A stretch of 64,000 nucleotides of DNA from Mycobacterium sp. Root135 (GTDB lineage Bacteria; Actinomycetota; Actinomycetes; Mycobacteriales; Mycobacteriaceae). The stretch lies in assembly GCF_001426545.1 (NCBI RefSeq), contig NZ_LMEZ01000005.1, forward strand, positions 891,333 through 955,332, in the 5' to 3' direction. Positions 8,598-17,781 of the stretch are shown piece by piece. Within the stretch, counting starts at the first letter, position 1. Each line of letters begins with the position of its first letter. The notes under the pieces were generated by a model. It was not told where the DNA came from, did no database searches, and saw nothing but the letters and a program-made list of their open reading frames with translations. The position numbers were made by a program, and so were the translations under genes.

Positions 8598-9968
8598 CTA
8601 GGTGAGGGAGTCGACGACCGCCAGCGCCGCGCGCTCGCCCGCCTCGACGGCGCCCTCCATGTAGGCGCTCCAGTGGGTGGCCGTGTCGGTGGACGCCCAG
8701 TGGATCACGCCGATCGGAGCCGCCAGCGCTTCCCCGTAGGTCGTCCACACGTGCGGGCCGTGGTTGGCGTTGTAGCAGCCGCGCGTCCATTGTCGATCCG
8801 ACCATTCACCGTCGACGTAGAACTCGGGCGACGCCGCCTTGGCGCCGTAGTGGCGCACCAACTCCGCGGTCAGCGCGGTGCGCCGCTCGTCGAGGGGCAG
8901 GCGTCCGAAGGTGCGGGCCTGGTCACCCTCCAGGAACAGCAGGATCACCCCGTGGTCGTCGCCGGGAATGCAGGTGTCGTTGGACATCCGCGCCGGGCCG
9001 ACGTCGGAGATGAGCTGTCCGTTGAAACCGTCTGCGCGCCAGAAGGGTTCGTCGTAGACGAAGAACGCCTTCATCGCCGAGCCGTTGGGGAGCCGCTGGG
9101 TCAGCTGGTCGCGGATCCCCGACAGTGGCGGGTCGTAGAGAATTCGACCGGCCAACGTCGGCGAGATGGCCACGATGACGCGGCGGCCGCGGGCCACCAG
9201 CCCACCGCGGCAGTGCACGACGACGCCGTCCGTCGAGTGCTCGATCGTCTGCACCGGGGAATCGAGCACGATGTGGTCGGTGATCAGCGCGGCCAGTCGG
9301 CGCGGAATCTCGCTGGTGCCGCCGACGAAGCGGGTGGTCTGGGCGCCGCCCTCGGATTCGGCGAAGAGTTCGGCCGTCACGCCGCAGGTCTGAATGGTGA
9401 AGAGCAGGTGCAGGAACGACACCTCGACGGTCGGCACCGCAAGTATCCCGACGGTGCAGATCTCCAACAGCGTCCGCGCGACCGGCGAGAGACCCTGGTT
9501 GTCGTACCACGTGCCCGCGCTGATGACGTCCCACTCGTCGGCCCGCGGCGCCAGCCACGGTGCCTCGACGGGAACGTCGGCGGCGAGCTCGTCGAGACGG
9601 CGAAGGACGCGCTCCAGCTCGGCCAGCTCGTCGGCGAAGCGGGTGTGAAATTCGTTCTCCCGCAATACTCCTGAGCCGCCGAGGTCGTATGACGTCTCGC
9701 CCTCGTCGTACTGCGGGAACGTCTCGACGCCGAGCTCGTCGGCGAGCCGGAACATCCGTTCGTGCGTGTCGCCGATCCACTGCGCACCCAGGTCGACGCT
9801 CACCCCCGGCATCACGTCCTCGGTGAGGATGCGTCCACCGACGCGGTCGTCGGCTTCCATGACGACGGGCGTCAATCCCGCGGCGAGCACCGTCCGGGCG
9901 GCGATCATTCCCGAGAGCCCGGCTCCGACGATGACGACGTCCGCGTCGACGCTTCGTGGTTGTGACAT
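8598..9968 (-). CDS. flavin monoamine oxidase family protein
   Basis: 456 residues; ATG 9968 chosen because it places the Rossmann motif VIVGAGLSGMIAARTL-like segment near the N-terminus. FAD-binding features: GAGLSG, the Glu of VVMEADDRVGGR, and the C-terminal IHWASTDTATHWSAYMEGAVEAG segment that closes over FAD in monoamine and putrescine oxidases. LGAQWIGDTHERM and TRGCYNANHGP fit bacterial amine oxidases. It should oxidise a primary amine or polyamine to an aldehyde, releasing NH3 and H2O2. Divergent from the next FAD enzyme. Substrate not assignable. Confidence 0.87.
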   Translation of the reverse strand: MSQPRSVDADVVIVGAGLSGMIAARTVLAAGLTPVVMEADDRVGGRILTEDVMPGVSVDLGAQWIGDTHERMFRLADELGVETFPQYDEGETSYDLGGSGVLRENEFHTRFADELAELERVLRRLDELAADVPVEAPWLAPRADEWDVISAGTWYDNQGLSPVARTLLEICTVGILAVPTVEVSFLHLLFTIQTCGVTAELFAESEGGAQTTRFVGGTSEIPRRLAALITDHIVLDSPVQTIEHSTDGVVVHCRGGLVARGRRVIVAISPTLAGRILYDPPLSGIRDQLTQRLPNGSAMKAFFVYDEPFWRADGFNGQLISDVGPARMSNDTCIPGDDHGVILLFLEGDQARTFGRLPLDERRTALTAELVRHYGAKAASPEFYVDGEWSDRQWTRGCYNANHGPHVWTTYGEALAAPIGVIHWASTDTATHWSAYMEGAVEAGERAALAVVDSLT

Positions 9969-9990
9969 CCCACAGTTTCCCGCGTCCCTG

Positions 9991-10054
9991 CCGCGAGCAG
10001 ACGCAAACGTGCGTGAAATCTCGGCGTGTCGCGCACATTTGCGACTGCTCGCGG
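9991..10054. repeat. intergenic palindromic element, copy C
   Basis: 23-bp inverted repeat with two mismatches (9991-10013 and 10032-10054, arm beginning CCGCGAGCAG) between two divergent FAD enzymes. The loop contains TCGGCGTGTCGC, which is repeated inside the palindrome at 11437-11498. Sitting between divergent genes, it cannot be a simple shared terminator. Confidence 0.6.
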
Positions 10055-10092
10055 GCCGACGGCGGGGGACGTCCACGGCGTACGTTGGACGA

Positions 10093-11451
10093 ATGGGCGG
10101 ACGCTACGTGGTCATCGGCGGCGGGCTGGCCGGCCTGGCCTCGGCGGTTTGGCTGGCCGAGGCGGGCATGGACGTCACGCTGCTGGAGCGACGCGGACGG
10201 CTCGGAGGCCGGACGCATGCGATGCGGGCCGAGCAGGTCGACGATTTGCCCGACAACGGCCAGCACGTCATCGCCAGCGGGTATGAGCACCTCTTTCGCT
10301 ACCTGACCAGCGTCGGCACCCGCGAGCTCGTCGTCTTCCCCAAGCGGTCGACGCTGCGCTGGCCCGACGGACGCAAGAAGGTCGTGCAGACGACGGGCCT
10401 GGGTGCGGTGCGCACGCTGTTCGGCGTGCATCCCGACGCCGGGATGCTCGACCGTCTGCGGGCGGCGCGCGCCACGCTGCGGCTCGGGTGGCAGGCCCTG
10501 CATCCACCCGCCGATCTGGGCGACCTGAGCACCGACCAGTGGTTCGACCGGGTCGGCATGCCCGCACCGGCGCGAGAAGCGTTGTGGGACTGGCTCGCTC
10601 TGGGGATCGCGGCCGAACCGGTGACGCGTGGCTCGGCCGCGGTGTTCGCCAAGGTCATGGCCACCGGCTTCCGGATGGGAGTGCGACACCGGACGCCGGT
10701 CACCATCGGCTATCCCACGGTCGACCTCGACACCCTCTTCGTCACCGGTGCGCTCCGGGTCTTCGAGGAGCGTGGCGTCGACGTCCGCTACCGGGCGGTG
10801 GCACGGCGGATCGAGATCGAGGACGGTGTGGTCACCGGGGTGCTGCTGGCCGACGGATCCCGCGTGCCCGCCGACGGCGTGGTGTGCGCCGTCCCCAACT
10901 CCAACGTCGCCGGGTTGCTGGACGAGCTTCCCGAGCACGCCGAGATATGTGCGGCCGCAGACAAACTGGGCTACACCCCGATCGTCAGCACGAACCTGTA
11001 CCTCGACCGGCCGCTGGGAACCGAGTCGGCGTTCGAGGGCCTGATCGGGGGAACGGGTGTGATCGACGAGGTCTTCGACCGGCAGATCATGCACGGCAGG
11101 AGCACCGACCGCGGGTGGCTGTACTGCCTGACGACCAGCGGCGCCTACGAGCAGATCGAGAAGGCAGGCGACGAGATCGTCGCCGAGCAGATGGCGCTGC
11201 TGCGGCGGTACTACCCGTCCGCCGTCGCCGCCGAGGTGCTCGAGGCGCAGGTGGTCAAGATGCCACGGGCTACGTTCTCTCAGGTGGTCGGCATGGATTC
11301 GCTGCGGCCACCGCAGCGGACGTCGGTGCCGTCGCTGGTGTTGGCGGGTGACTGGACGGACACCGACTGGTCGGCGACCATGGAGAGCGCAGCCCAAAGT
11401 GCCGCCGTCGCAGTCGATTTGCTGCTCGACCACGCGCGCGAGCGTGCGTGA
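10093..11451 (+). CDS. HpnE/phytoene-desaturase-like FAD-dependent oxidoreductase
   Basis: 452 residues from ATG 10093. N-terminal dinucleotide fold VVIGGGLAGLASAVWLAEAG with LLERRGRLGGRT, and C-terminal FAD motif LVLAGDWTDTDWSATMESAAQSA, match the squalene-associated desaturase group (HpnE, hydroxysqualene dehydroxylase) and carotenoid desaturases. No squalene or phytoene synthase neighbours are present, so the substrate is uncertain; a polyprenyl or carotenoid-like lipid is the family expectation. The last codons form one arm of a palindrome. Confidence 0.75.
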   Translation: MGGRYVVIGGGLAGLASAVWLAEAGMDVTLLERRGRLGGRTHAMRAEQVDDLPDNGQHVIASGYEHLFRYLTSVGTRELVVFPKRSTLRWPDGRKKVVQTTGLGAVRTLFGVHPDAGMLDRLRAARATLRLGWQALHPPADLGDLSTDQWFDRVGMPAPAREALWDWLALGIAAEPVTRGSAAVFAKVMATGFRMGVRHRTPVTIGYPTVDLDTLFVTGALRVFEERGVDVRYRAVARRIEIEDGVVTGVLLADGSRVPADGVVCAVPNSNVAGLLDELPEHAEICAAADKLGYTPIVSTNLYLDRPLGTESAFEGLIGGTGVIDEVFDRQIMHGRSTDRGWLYCLTTSGAYEQIEKAGDEIVAEQMALLRRYYPSAVAAEVLEAQVVKMPRATFSQVVGMDSLRPPQRTSVPSLVLAGDWTDTDWSATMESAAQSAAVAVDLLLDHARERA

Positions 11452-11498
11452 ACTCCGACAATGGATCGGCGTGTCGCCCGCAGACACGCACGCTCGCG
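11437..11498. terminator. palindromic element, copy D, between convergent genes
   Basis: Perfect 14-bp inverted repeat (11437-11450 and 11485-11498, arm CGCGAGCGTGCGTG) with a 34-base loop. The left arm covers the stop region of the desaturase-like gene and the right arm lies before the end of the ABC ATPase gene on the opposite strand. It shares TCGGCGTGTCGC with copy C. Probably a bidirectional terminator. Confidence 0.65.
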
Positions 11499-11514
11499 GG
11501 GAGCACGAAAAGCG

Positions 11515-12294
11515 CTACAGCGGGTTGAGGATGCGGTCCAGGAACTGGCGGGTGCGCTCTTCCTTCGGATCGCCGATCACCTCGGCGGGGGTGCCCTGCT
11601 CCAGGATGACGCCCTGATCGGTGAACAGCACCTGGCTGGACACCTGACGCGCGAACTGGATCTCGTGGGTGACGATCACCAACGTCCAGCCCTCGACCGC
11701 CAAATCCTTGATCACCGAGAGCACTTCGCCGACCAGCTCGGGATCGAGCGCGGAGGTGGGCTCGTCGAACAGCACCAGCTTGGGCTTCAGCGCCAGCGCG
11801 CGGGCGATGCCGACGCGCTGCTGCTGACCGCCGGAGAGCTGGAACGGGTACTGGTCCTGCTTCTCGGCCAGGCCGACCTGCTCGAGCAGGACGACCGCGT
11901 CGGCGACGGCTTCGTCCTTGGGCCGCTTCTGGACGATCACCGGTCCCTCGATGATGTTCTGCAGCACCGTCTTGTGGGGGAACAGGTTGTGCCCCTGGAA
12001 CACGAAGCCGCTGCGCGACTGGAACTTTCGGATCTCGGGCTTGGGTGTCGGGGTGGCGAAGTCGATCTCGACGTCGTCGACCCGGATCACCCCGGCGTCG
12101 GCCCGGTCGAGTGCGTTCAGCGTGCGAAGCAGCGTCGTCTTGCCCGATCCGGACGGTCCGATGATGGCGGTCGCGGTGCCGCGCTCGACCTTGAACGACA
12201 CACCCTTGAGCACCTTGTTGTCGCCGAACGCCTTCTCGACACCCTCGGCGACGACGCGATAGTCGGTCTCGGTCTCGTCAGTGCTGTCGGTCAT
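11515..12294 (-). CDS. glnQ: polar amino acid ABC transporter ATP-binding protein (GlnQ-like)
   Basis: 259 residues. Walker A GPSGSGKTT (46-54), signature LSGGQQQR, Walker B LVLFDEPTSALDP and the switch His in VTHEIQFAR are all intact. The Q-loop segment FVFQGHNLFPHKTVLQNI is characteristic of the GlnQ/HisP/GltL group. It energises uptake by the fused binding-protein/permease encoded just upstream; its ATG overlaps that gene's TGA (ATGA), indicating translational coupling. Cytoplasmic, membrane-associated. Likely substrate glutamine, glutamate or another polar amino acid. Confidence 0.9.
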   Translation of the reverse strand: MTDSTDETETDYRVVAEGVEKAFGDNKVLKGVSFKVERGTATAIIGPSGSGKTTLLRTLNALDRADAGVIRVDDVEIDFATPTPKPEIRKFQSRSGFVFQGHNLFPHKTVLQNIIEGPVIVQKRPKDEAVADAVVLLEQVGLAEKQDQYPFQLSGGQQQRVGIARALALKPKLVLFDEPTSALDPELVGEVLSVIKDLAVEGWTLVIVTHEIQFARQVSSQVLFTDQGVILEQGTPAEVIGDPKEERTRQFLDRILNPL

Positions 12295-14501
12295 CGCGCC
12301 ACGTACCTTTCCAGTCGGTGTTCCAGGCGGCCCTGGCCGAACGACAGCACCAGGCAGATCACCCAGTAGTACGCCGCCGCGGTGCCGTAGAGGGCGAAGA
12401 ACTCGAACGTCGGCGCCGCGACTATCTGGGCCTGCCGCAACAGTTCGGTGACCAGGATCGTCGACGCCAACGAGGTGTCCTTCACCAGCGAGATCAGCGT
12501 GTTCGACAGCGGCGGCACCGCCACCCGCGCGGCCTGCGGCAGGATGATGCGCTTCAGCGCACCAACGTAATTGAAGCCGATCGTCTCGGCGGCCTCCCAC
12601 TGGCCCTTCGGGATGCTCTGAATCGCCGAGCGGATGATCTCCGCCCCGTAGCCGCCGACGTTGAGGCTGAACGCGATCACCGCCGCGGGGAACGGGTCGA
12701 TCTTCACCCCGAGCTGCGGGAGCGCGTAGAACACGATGAACAACTGCACCAGCAGGGGAGTGCCGCGAATGATCGAGATGAAGAACCGCGCGACGTTGGT
12801 CAGGATGACGTTCGGCGACAGTCGGGCCAAGGCCACCGCGAGGGCGATGACCAGGCCGACGACGAAGCTGATGATGGTCAGCGGAATGGTCGCGGTGATG
12901 GCGGCCTTCGCGAGCGGCCACAGGTTGTCGAGGATCAGCTGCCACGCCGAGCGCACCGGCGGCGCGTTCTGCTGCGCCCCACCGGCCTGCGGAGCCTGAC
13001 CCGCCTGCCCGGCACCGGTCGCGTCGGCCTTGAGGTACTTCTGGGAGATTTCGGCGAGCTTGCCCGAGGACCGCAGCGCGTCGATGGCGCCGTTGAGCTC
13101 GGGCAGGTAGCCGCTGTCCTTGCGGGCGGCGAGCGCCTGTTCGCTCTTCTCGTCGGTCTTCGCCGCGATCTTGATCGTCTTGTCGCCGGTCTCGGCGAGG
13201 TAGGCGTAGACCGCGATGCTGTCGTTCACGGTGGCGTCGATGCGGCCCTGGTTCAGCAGGGTGATCGCCTGGCTGAAGCCCTCCACCGACTCCACGTTGG
13301 CGCCGGCGTCGCGGGCGACCTGCGCCCAGTTGCTGGTGATCGACTGCGCGGTGGTCTTGCCCTTCAGGTCGGCCAGACTCTTGATCGAGTCGTCGTCGGC
13401 CTTGGTGACGATGACGCCCTCACCGACCGAGTAGGGCTCCGACAGGTCGTACTTGGCCTGGCGTTCCGGGGTGACGGTGACTTCGTTGGCGACGACGTCG
13501 AAGCGGTTGGCCTCCAGCGCGGCGAAGATCGAATCCCACGGAGTCTCGACGAATTCGACCTTGACGCCGAGGTTCTCGGCGATGGCCTTCGCCACGTCGA
13601 CGTCGTAGCCGGCCAGTTCGCCGGTGGCCTGGTCGTGGTAGCTGAACGGGGAGTACGTGCCCTCGGTCCCGACCCGCAGGACTCCCGAGGAGCGGATCGG
13701 CGTCGACGCGGGTGTTCCGGTCGAGTCGGCCTTGAGGTACTTCTGCGAGATCGTGGCCAACGTCCCGTCGGCGCGCAGCTCTCCGAGTGCCTTGTCGAGT
13801 TCGGGGAGCATGCCGCTGTCCTTGCGCGCGGCGAACCCCTGCTCGCTCTTCTCGCCGACGGTGCCTGCGATCTTGACCGACTTGTCGCCGGTCTCGGCGA
13901 GGTAGGCGTAGACGGCGATGCTGTCGTTGATCACGACGTCGACGCGGCCCTGGTTCAACAGCGTGATGGCCTGGGTGAAGCCCTCCACCGACTCGACGGT
14001 GGCACCCGCCTTGCGCGCGACCTCCGACCAGTTGCTGGTGGCGTTCTCGGCGGCCGTCTTGCCCTTGATGTCTGCGAGCGTCTTGATCGAATCGTCGTTT
14101 GCCCGCGTGACGATGACGCCTTCGCCGACGGTGTAGGGCTGCGACAGGTCGTACTTGGCCTGACGTTCGGGGTTGATGGTGACCTGGTTGGCCACGATGT
14201 CGAAGCGGTCGGCCTCGAGTGCGGCGAAGATGGAATCCCAGGGCGTCTCGACGAATTCGACCTTCACGCCAAGCTTTTGGCCGACGGCCTTGGCGACGTC
14301 GACGTCGTAGCCGACGAGTTCACCGGTGGCTGGGTCGTGGTAGCTGAAGGGTGAGTAGACGCCCTCGGTGCCGACCCGCAGCACCCCGGACGACTTGATC
14401 GGGTCGGCGCTCTGCTCCGACGACCCGCAGGCCGCCGAGCCGAGGATCACCGCAGCGACGATGAGGACGGCGAGCATCGCCCGCCGGAAGTATCCGAACA
14501 C
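12291..14501 (-). CDS. ABC transporter fusion: signal, two tandem substrate-binding domains, permease domain
   Basis: 736 residues. Residues 1-25 form a signal/lipid-anchor segment ending LGSAAC. Binding domain 1 spans about 34-260 and domain 2 about 268-494; they align without gaps at an offset of 234 residues and I count 174 of 223 identities (78%). Residues about 518-736 are the HisMQ-type permease with the EAA loop (GQWEAAETIGFNYVGALKRI). One polypeptide therefore provides both external receptors and the channel, as in GlnPQ of Gram-positives; two copies dimerise with GlnQ, giving four receptors per transporter. The high identity suggests a fairly recent internal duplication. Confidence 0.92.
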   Translation of the reverse strand: MFGYFRRAMLAVLIVAAVILGSAACGSSEQSADPIKSSGVLRVGTEGVYSPFSYHDPATGELVGYDVDVAKAVGQKLGVKVEFVETPWDSIFAALEADRFDIVANQVTINPERQAKYDLSQPYTVGEGVIVTRANDDSIKTLADIKGKTAAENATSNWSEVARKAGATVESVEGFTQAITLLNQGRVDVVINDSIAVYAYLAETGDKSVKIAGTVGEKSEQGFAARKDSGMLPELDKALGELRADGTLATISQKYLKADSTGTPASTPIRSSGVLRVGTEGTYSPFSYHDQATGELAGYDVDVAKAIAENLGVKVEFVETPWDSIFAALEANRFDVVANEVTVTPERQAKYDLSEPYSVGEGVIVTKADDDSIKSLADLKGKTTAQSITSNWAQVARDAGANVESVEGFSQAITLLNQGRIDATVNDSIAVYAYLAETGDKTIKIAAKTDEKSEQALAARKDSGYLPELNGAIDALRSSGKLAEISQKYLKADATGAGQAGQAPQAGGAQQNAPPVRSAWQLILDNLWPLAKAAITATIPLTIISFVVGLVIALAVALARLSPNVILTNVARFFISIIRGTPLLVQLFIVFYALPQLGVKIDPFPAAVIAFSLNVGGYGAEIIRSAIQSIPKGQWEAAETIGFNYVGALKRIILPQAARVAVPPLSNTLISLVKDTSLASTILVTELLRQAQIVAAPTFEFFALYGTAAAYYWVICLVLSFGQGRLEHRLERYVAR
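13023..14393 (-). repeat. internal tandem duplication (two ~669-bp units, 702-bp offset) encoding the two binding domains
   Basis: Unit 1 is 13725-14393 and unit 2 is 13023-13691, joined by an 11-residue linker (STGTPASTPIR). Protein identity is about 78% by hand count, with no insertions or deletions. Segments such as VKVEFVETPWDSIFAALEA and NDSIAVYAYLAETGDK are identical in both. Confidence 0.9.
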
Positions 14502-14545
14502 CGGCGGAAGTTACCAACCCGACGGCGACCCGCATAGGGTTTTCC

Positions 14546-15418
14546 TCACTCGGGCTGGTAAACCCAGGGTTCGCGGGGTAGCGCGGTTGGGTCGAACTCG
14601 GTCAGCATGTCGGCGACGGCCCTGGTCGAGAACCCAAGTGATCCCGCGATCAACGCCCGTGCGCGCGACGTCCCGAGTTCGGCGAGGGTGACCGCGCCGT
14701 CGCGTTTGGCCAGTCGCTTGCCCTCGGTGTTGAGCACCAGGGGCACGTGGGCGTAGGTCGGGGTGGGATGCCCCAGCAGTGCGCCGAGATAGGCCTGCCG
14801 GGGTGACGACGACAGCAGGTCGTCGCCGCGAACCACCTGGTCGACGCCCTGGGCGGCGTCATCGACGACGACGGCGAGGTTGTAGGCGGGGACGCCGTCA
14901 CCTCGGCGCAGCACGAAGTCGTCGACCATCCCGGTGTAGCTGCCGTGCAGCAGGTCGGTGACGGTGAACTGCGTGACCTCCGACCGCAGCCGCACCGCGG
15001 GTGGTCGGCCCGAGGCCGCGCGTTCGGCCCGTTCGGCGTCGGTCAGGTCGCGGCAGGTTCCGGGATATGCCCCCTCGGGGGCGTGGGGCGCACGCGGGGC
15101 CTGCAGGATGTCCTTTCTGCTGCAATGGCATTGGTAGGTCATCCCCCGATCGGTGAGCTCCTCGACCACCGCGTCGTACCGCGCTCCGTGGGCACTTTGG
15201 TACTCGGGCGGTGCGTCCCACGTCAGTCCGAGCGCGGTCAGGTCGTCGAGTTGACGCCCGGCGACGTCGTCCCTGGCACGATCGTCGAGGTCCTCGACGC
15301 GGACCAGGAATCGGCGTCCCGTCGACCGCGCGAACAGCCATGCCAGCACCGCGGTGCGCAGGTTTCCGATGTGCAGATCGGCCGACGGGCTCGGCGCGAA
15401 CCGTCCTGCGGGGCTCAT
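14546..15418 (-). CDS. gluQ: glutamyl-queuosine tRNA(Asp) synthetase
   Basis: 290 residues, a truncated glutamyl-tRNA synthetase catalytic core without anticodon-binding domain, as expected for GluQRS. Class I signatures: HIGN (residues 17-20) for HIGH and KRLAKRD for KMSKS. The zinc-binding knuckle is visible as CHCSRKDI followed by YPGTC. GluQRS activates glutamate and attaches it to the cyclopentenediol of queuosine at position 34 of tRNA-Asp, so its substrate depends on Tgt activity; tgt lies at 4728-5963. It follows the MBL gene by 18 bp and precedes the amino-acid transporter by 44 bp on the same strand. Confidence 0.92.
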   Translation of the reverse strand: MSPAGRFAPSPSADLHIGNLRTAVLAWLFARSTGRRFLVRVEDLDDRARDDVAGRQLDDLTALGLTWDAPPEYQSAHGARYDAVVEELTDRGMTYQCHCSRKDILQAPRAPHAPEGAYPGTCRDLTDAERAERAASGRPPAVRLRSEVTQFTVTDLLHGSYTGMVDDFVLRRGDGVPAYNLAVVVDDAAQGVDQVVRGDDLLSSSPRQAYLGALLGHPTPTYAHVPLVLNTEGKRLAKRDGAVTLAELGTSRARALIAGSLGFSTRAVADMLTEFDPTALPREPWVYQPE

Positions 15419-15436
15419 GCCCGTAAATCTAGTGGT

Positions 15437-16087
15437 CTACGCGCACGCTGCCGCCTCCGCCAAACCCGCCAGCGCCTGGGCCGTGGCCGCCCGCCACTGC
15501 CGTCCCGGTGCGTGCACGGCGGTCTCGCCGGGGAAGGCACTCGAGATGACCAGGTCCGGTGCCAGGGTGCCGAGCAACCGCAGGCTGTCTGCCAGGGGCT
15601 GAGACTCGCTGATCGGCGGGATGTAACCCGCGAACCAATTGCCCTCGGCTCCAAGCATTATGGTGTCGCCGGTGAGCAGGTAGCTCTGTCCGTTCACGCC
15701 GGGCACGAGGTAGCAGGTGCTGCCGGGGGTGTGCCCCGGCGTCGGGATCACCTCGATGCCGTTGCCGTCCACGTGCCGACCGGCGAGTGGCACGTCGACG
15801 TGCGCATGTTGGCCGATCTCGAGCAGTTCGATTGCGGGGGCATGCAACCGGGCGCCGAAGTGGCTTCGAACGCGAGCCAGCATGGGGCCCGCCTCGTCAC
15901 GGTGTGACAGGTAGTGGTGGGCTACCCCGCCCAGTCGGTCGACGTCGCCGAAGTCGGCGTCGGTCTGGGTGCCGTAGAACAACACGTTGCCGTCCGGGCC
16001 GCCGGTCCAGAGGTAGGCGTGGGTCGTCAGCCCGGGAAAGGGACTGTCGGCGCGGGTTTCCCAGAGATCGGCGCGGATGGGTCGCAT
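15437..16087 (-). CDS. MBL-fold metallo-hydrolase
   Basis: 216 residues. ATG 16087 is chosen because AGGAGGA lies directly upstream; a longer reading to 16129 lacks this. Metallo-beta-lactamase landmarks: YLSHRDEAG at the first metal motif (the canonical HxHxDH is reduced to SHRDE), PTPGHTPGSTCYL with the second metal-binding His, and LLTGDTI with the bridging Asp. The loss of part of the first metal motif suggests one metal site or a divergent activity. It sits between the GntR gene and gluQ, same strand; the substrate is unknown. Confidence 0.82.
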   Translation of the reverse strand: MRPIRADLWETRADSPFPGLTTHAYLWTGGPDGNVLFYGTQTDADFGDVDRLGGVAHHYLSHRDEAGPMLARVRSHFGARLHAPAIELLEIGQHAHVDVPLAGRHVDGNGIEVIPTPGHTPGSTCYLVPGVNGQSYLLTGDTIMLGAEGNWFAGYIPPISESQPLADSLRLLGTLAPDLVISSAFPGETAVHAPGRQWRAATAQALAGLAEAAACA

Positions 16088-16148
16088 GTATCCTCCTCGA
16101 GTCGTGGTGATGTCATCGTCGAACATCAACAGGACTTGAGGTCAAGCG

Positions 16149-16907
16149 TTAACTGTGGAGCGCCACCGTCGCCGCGGCGACCGGCGACTGAACGCCGATC
16201 CCCCTGCCCTGCACGGTGACGCCCAATCGGGTGCGGTCGCCGCGGAACAGGTCGCGGGAGAACTCAATTGCCACGTCGTTCTGGTCGTAGGTGACGCGGG
16301 TGATGAGCAGCAGCGCCGACCGGGGCCTGATTGCCAGCAGCGAGGCTTCGTCGGGGGTGGCGTTGACCGCTTCGATCCGCTCGTCCGCACGGGAGGTGAC
16401 GAGGCCGTAGTCGTTCTCGAGAATCTCGTAAATCGAACCGCCGAGCTGTTTTTCGAGTAACCCGGGAAAGGACTCGGCGGGGAACTGCGCCAACTCGAGC
16501 GAGATGGGGGAGCCGTCCGCCAGGCGGACGCGCTGGATCTCGACGACGAAGTCCGTCGCGCCGATCTGCAACGCCGTCTGCGTGCTGCGGTCGGGTGCGG
16601 TGATCTTGGTCGAGAGCACCCTGGTGCCCGCGACATAGCCCTGGTTCGCGAGGAAGGCCGGCACCCCCACCACGTCGGACAGGCTGCGTTGCACCTGGGC
16701 GTGGCTGATGAAGATGCCGCCCGCGCGGCCGATCACGCGATGGACCAGACCCGCCTCCTCCAACGCCGCGAGCATCTGGCGCAGGCTGGAGCGACTCGTC
16801 GAATAGTGTTCGGCCAGGTCGCGTTCGCTTCCCAGCTTCGCGCCGGGAGTGCCGGCGTTGATGTCGGCGACGATGCGCCGCCGCAGTTCCTCGGTCGACT
16901 TCGACAT
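16149..16907 (-). CDS. GntR/HutC family regulator with UTRA domain
   Basis: 252 residues from ATG 16907, preceded by GAGAGGGGG. N-terminal winged helix (residues about 3-70: LGSERDLAEHYSTSRSSLRQMLAALEEAGLVHRV). The C-terminal part (about 95-240) has the UTRA pattern: VVEIQRVRLADGSPISLE, FPAESFPGLL, SIYEILENDYG, LLLITRVTYDQNDVAIEFSRDLFRGDR. HutC-type repressors release DNA on binding a small effector. It is the distal gene after aminotransferase, kinase and SDR, and the GTCTAGAT repeats at 20163-20194 are its plausible operators, so I infer control of this catabolic cluster. Confidence 0.88.
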   Translation of the reverse strand: MSKSTEELRRRIVADINAGTPGAKLGSERDLAEHYSTSRSSLRQMLAALEEAGLVHRVIGRAGGIFISHAQVQRSLSDVVGVPAFLANQGYVAGTRVLSTKITAPDRSTQTALQIGATDFVVEIQRVRLADGSPISLELAQFPAESFPGLLEKQLGGSIYEILENDYGLVTSRADERIEAVNATPDEASLLAIRPRSALLLITRVTYDQNDVAIEFSRDLFRGDRTRLGVTVQGRGIGVQSPVAAATVALHS

Positions 16908-16957
16908 CACCGGCCCCCTCTCGCCATTCGGTTGGACCAATTCTAGGCGAGGTCGAG

Positions 16958-17737
16958 CTACTGCTCGGCGATCGCCGCCTGCGACTCGGGAAGAATCTGG
17001 CCACCGTCGACGACCAGGGATTGCCCGGTGACGTATCCGGCCTCCTCGGTGGCGAAGAACAGCGCGGCGTTTCCGATGTCCGCCACGGTGCCGAGTCGCC
17101 CGGCTGGCACGGATGCGGTCATTTGGTCCATGTAGTCCTGGCCCATTTCGACGAGGCCTTCGGTCATGATGTTGCCGGGGAGGACGGCGTTGATGGTGAT
17201 GTTCTTGGGTGCCAACTCCATTGCCGCGGTCCGGATGAAACCGATTTGAGCGGCCTTGCTGGCGCCGTAGTGGGACCACCCCGGGTACCCGGTGAAGGGC
17301 CCCGTGATCGACGAGGTCACGACGATGCGGCCGTGACCGCTGGCGGTCAGTGCCGACAATGCTGCCTGGATGATGTAGACGGTGCCCTTGAAGTTGATGC
17401 CGAGCACCTCCTCGAGGTCCTCGGGGGTGAGGTCCTCGAGCCGCGCCGACGGGAAGATGCCCGCATTCGCGCACACGATGTCCAGCCCGCCGTGGCGCTC
17501 TACCGCCGCGGCGACCACCTTCTTGCAGTCGTCGGGGCTGGTGACGTCGGCGGACACCCCGGTCACCGTCCCGGGCTTGTCTGCCAGTGAGGCCACGGTG
17601 GCGTCGACGTCGACCTGGCTTCGGCCGGTGATGACCACGTTGATTCCCGCACCCGCGAACGTCTCGGCGATACCGCGGCCGATGCCGCGGCTGGCTCCGG
17701 TGACGATGGCCGTGCGGCCCTCCAACGATGTGAACAT
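16958..17737 (-). CDS. SDR-family dehydrogenase, 1-amino-2-propanol dehydrogenase-like
   Basis: 259 residues. Rossmann TGASRGIG (13-20), NAG (91-93), catalytic Ser142/143, Tyr157 and Lys161 (YGASK) are intact, so it is an active classical SDR. The C-terminal segments [37 protein letters not shown] and [11 protein letters not shown] closely resemble what I recall of the aminoacetone/1-amino-2-propanol dehydrogenase of the M. smegmatis microcompartment locus. It would interconvert aminoacetone and 1-amino-2-propanol with NAD(P)H. It lies between the kinase (44 bp) and GntR (50 bp) genes, the same functional set as in that locus. Annotated generically it would be a FabG-like protein. Confidence 0.85.
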   Translation of the reverse strand: MFTSLEGRTAIVTGASRGIGRGIAETFAGAGINVVITGRSQVDVDATVASLADKPGTVTGVSADVTSPDDCKKVVAAAVERHGGLDIVCANAGIFPSARLEDLTPEDLEEVLGINFKGTVYIIQAALSALTASGHGRIVVTSSITGPFTGYPGWSHYGASKAAQIGFIRTAAMELAPKNITINAVLPGNIMTEGLVEMGQDYMDQMTASVPAGRLGTVADIGNAALFFATEEAGYVTGQSLVVDGGQILPESQAAIAEQ

Positions 17738-17781
17738 GTTTCGCCTTTCAGAGCGCTTCGGGGGCTATCACTGGGTGGGAC

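Noticed and set aside
8923..11487. 854-codon minus-strand frame
   Set aside because: Opposite the HpnE-like gene and out of frame with the amine oxidase; no recognisable motif, Arg/Gly/His-rich.
12318..14354. 678-codon plus-strand frame opposite the ABC fusion
   Set aside because: Antisense of a strongly supported transporter; its own internal repeat merely mirrors the duplicated binding domains.
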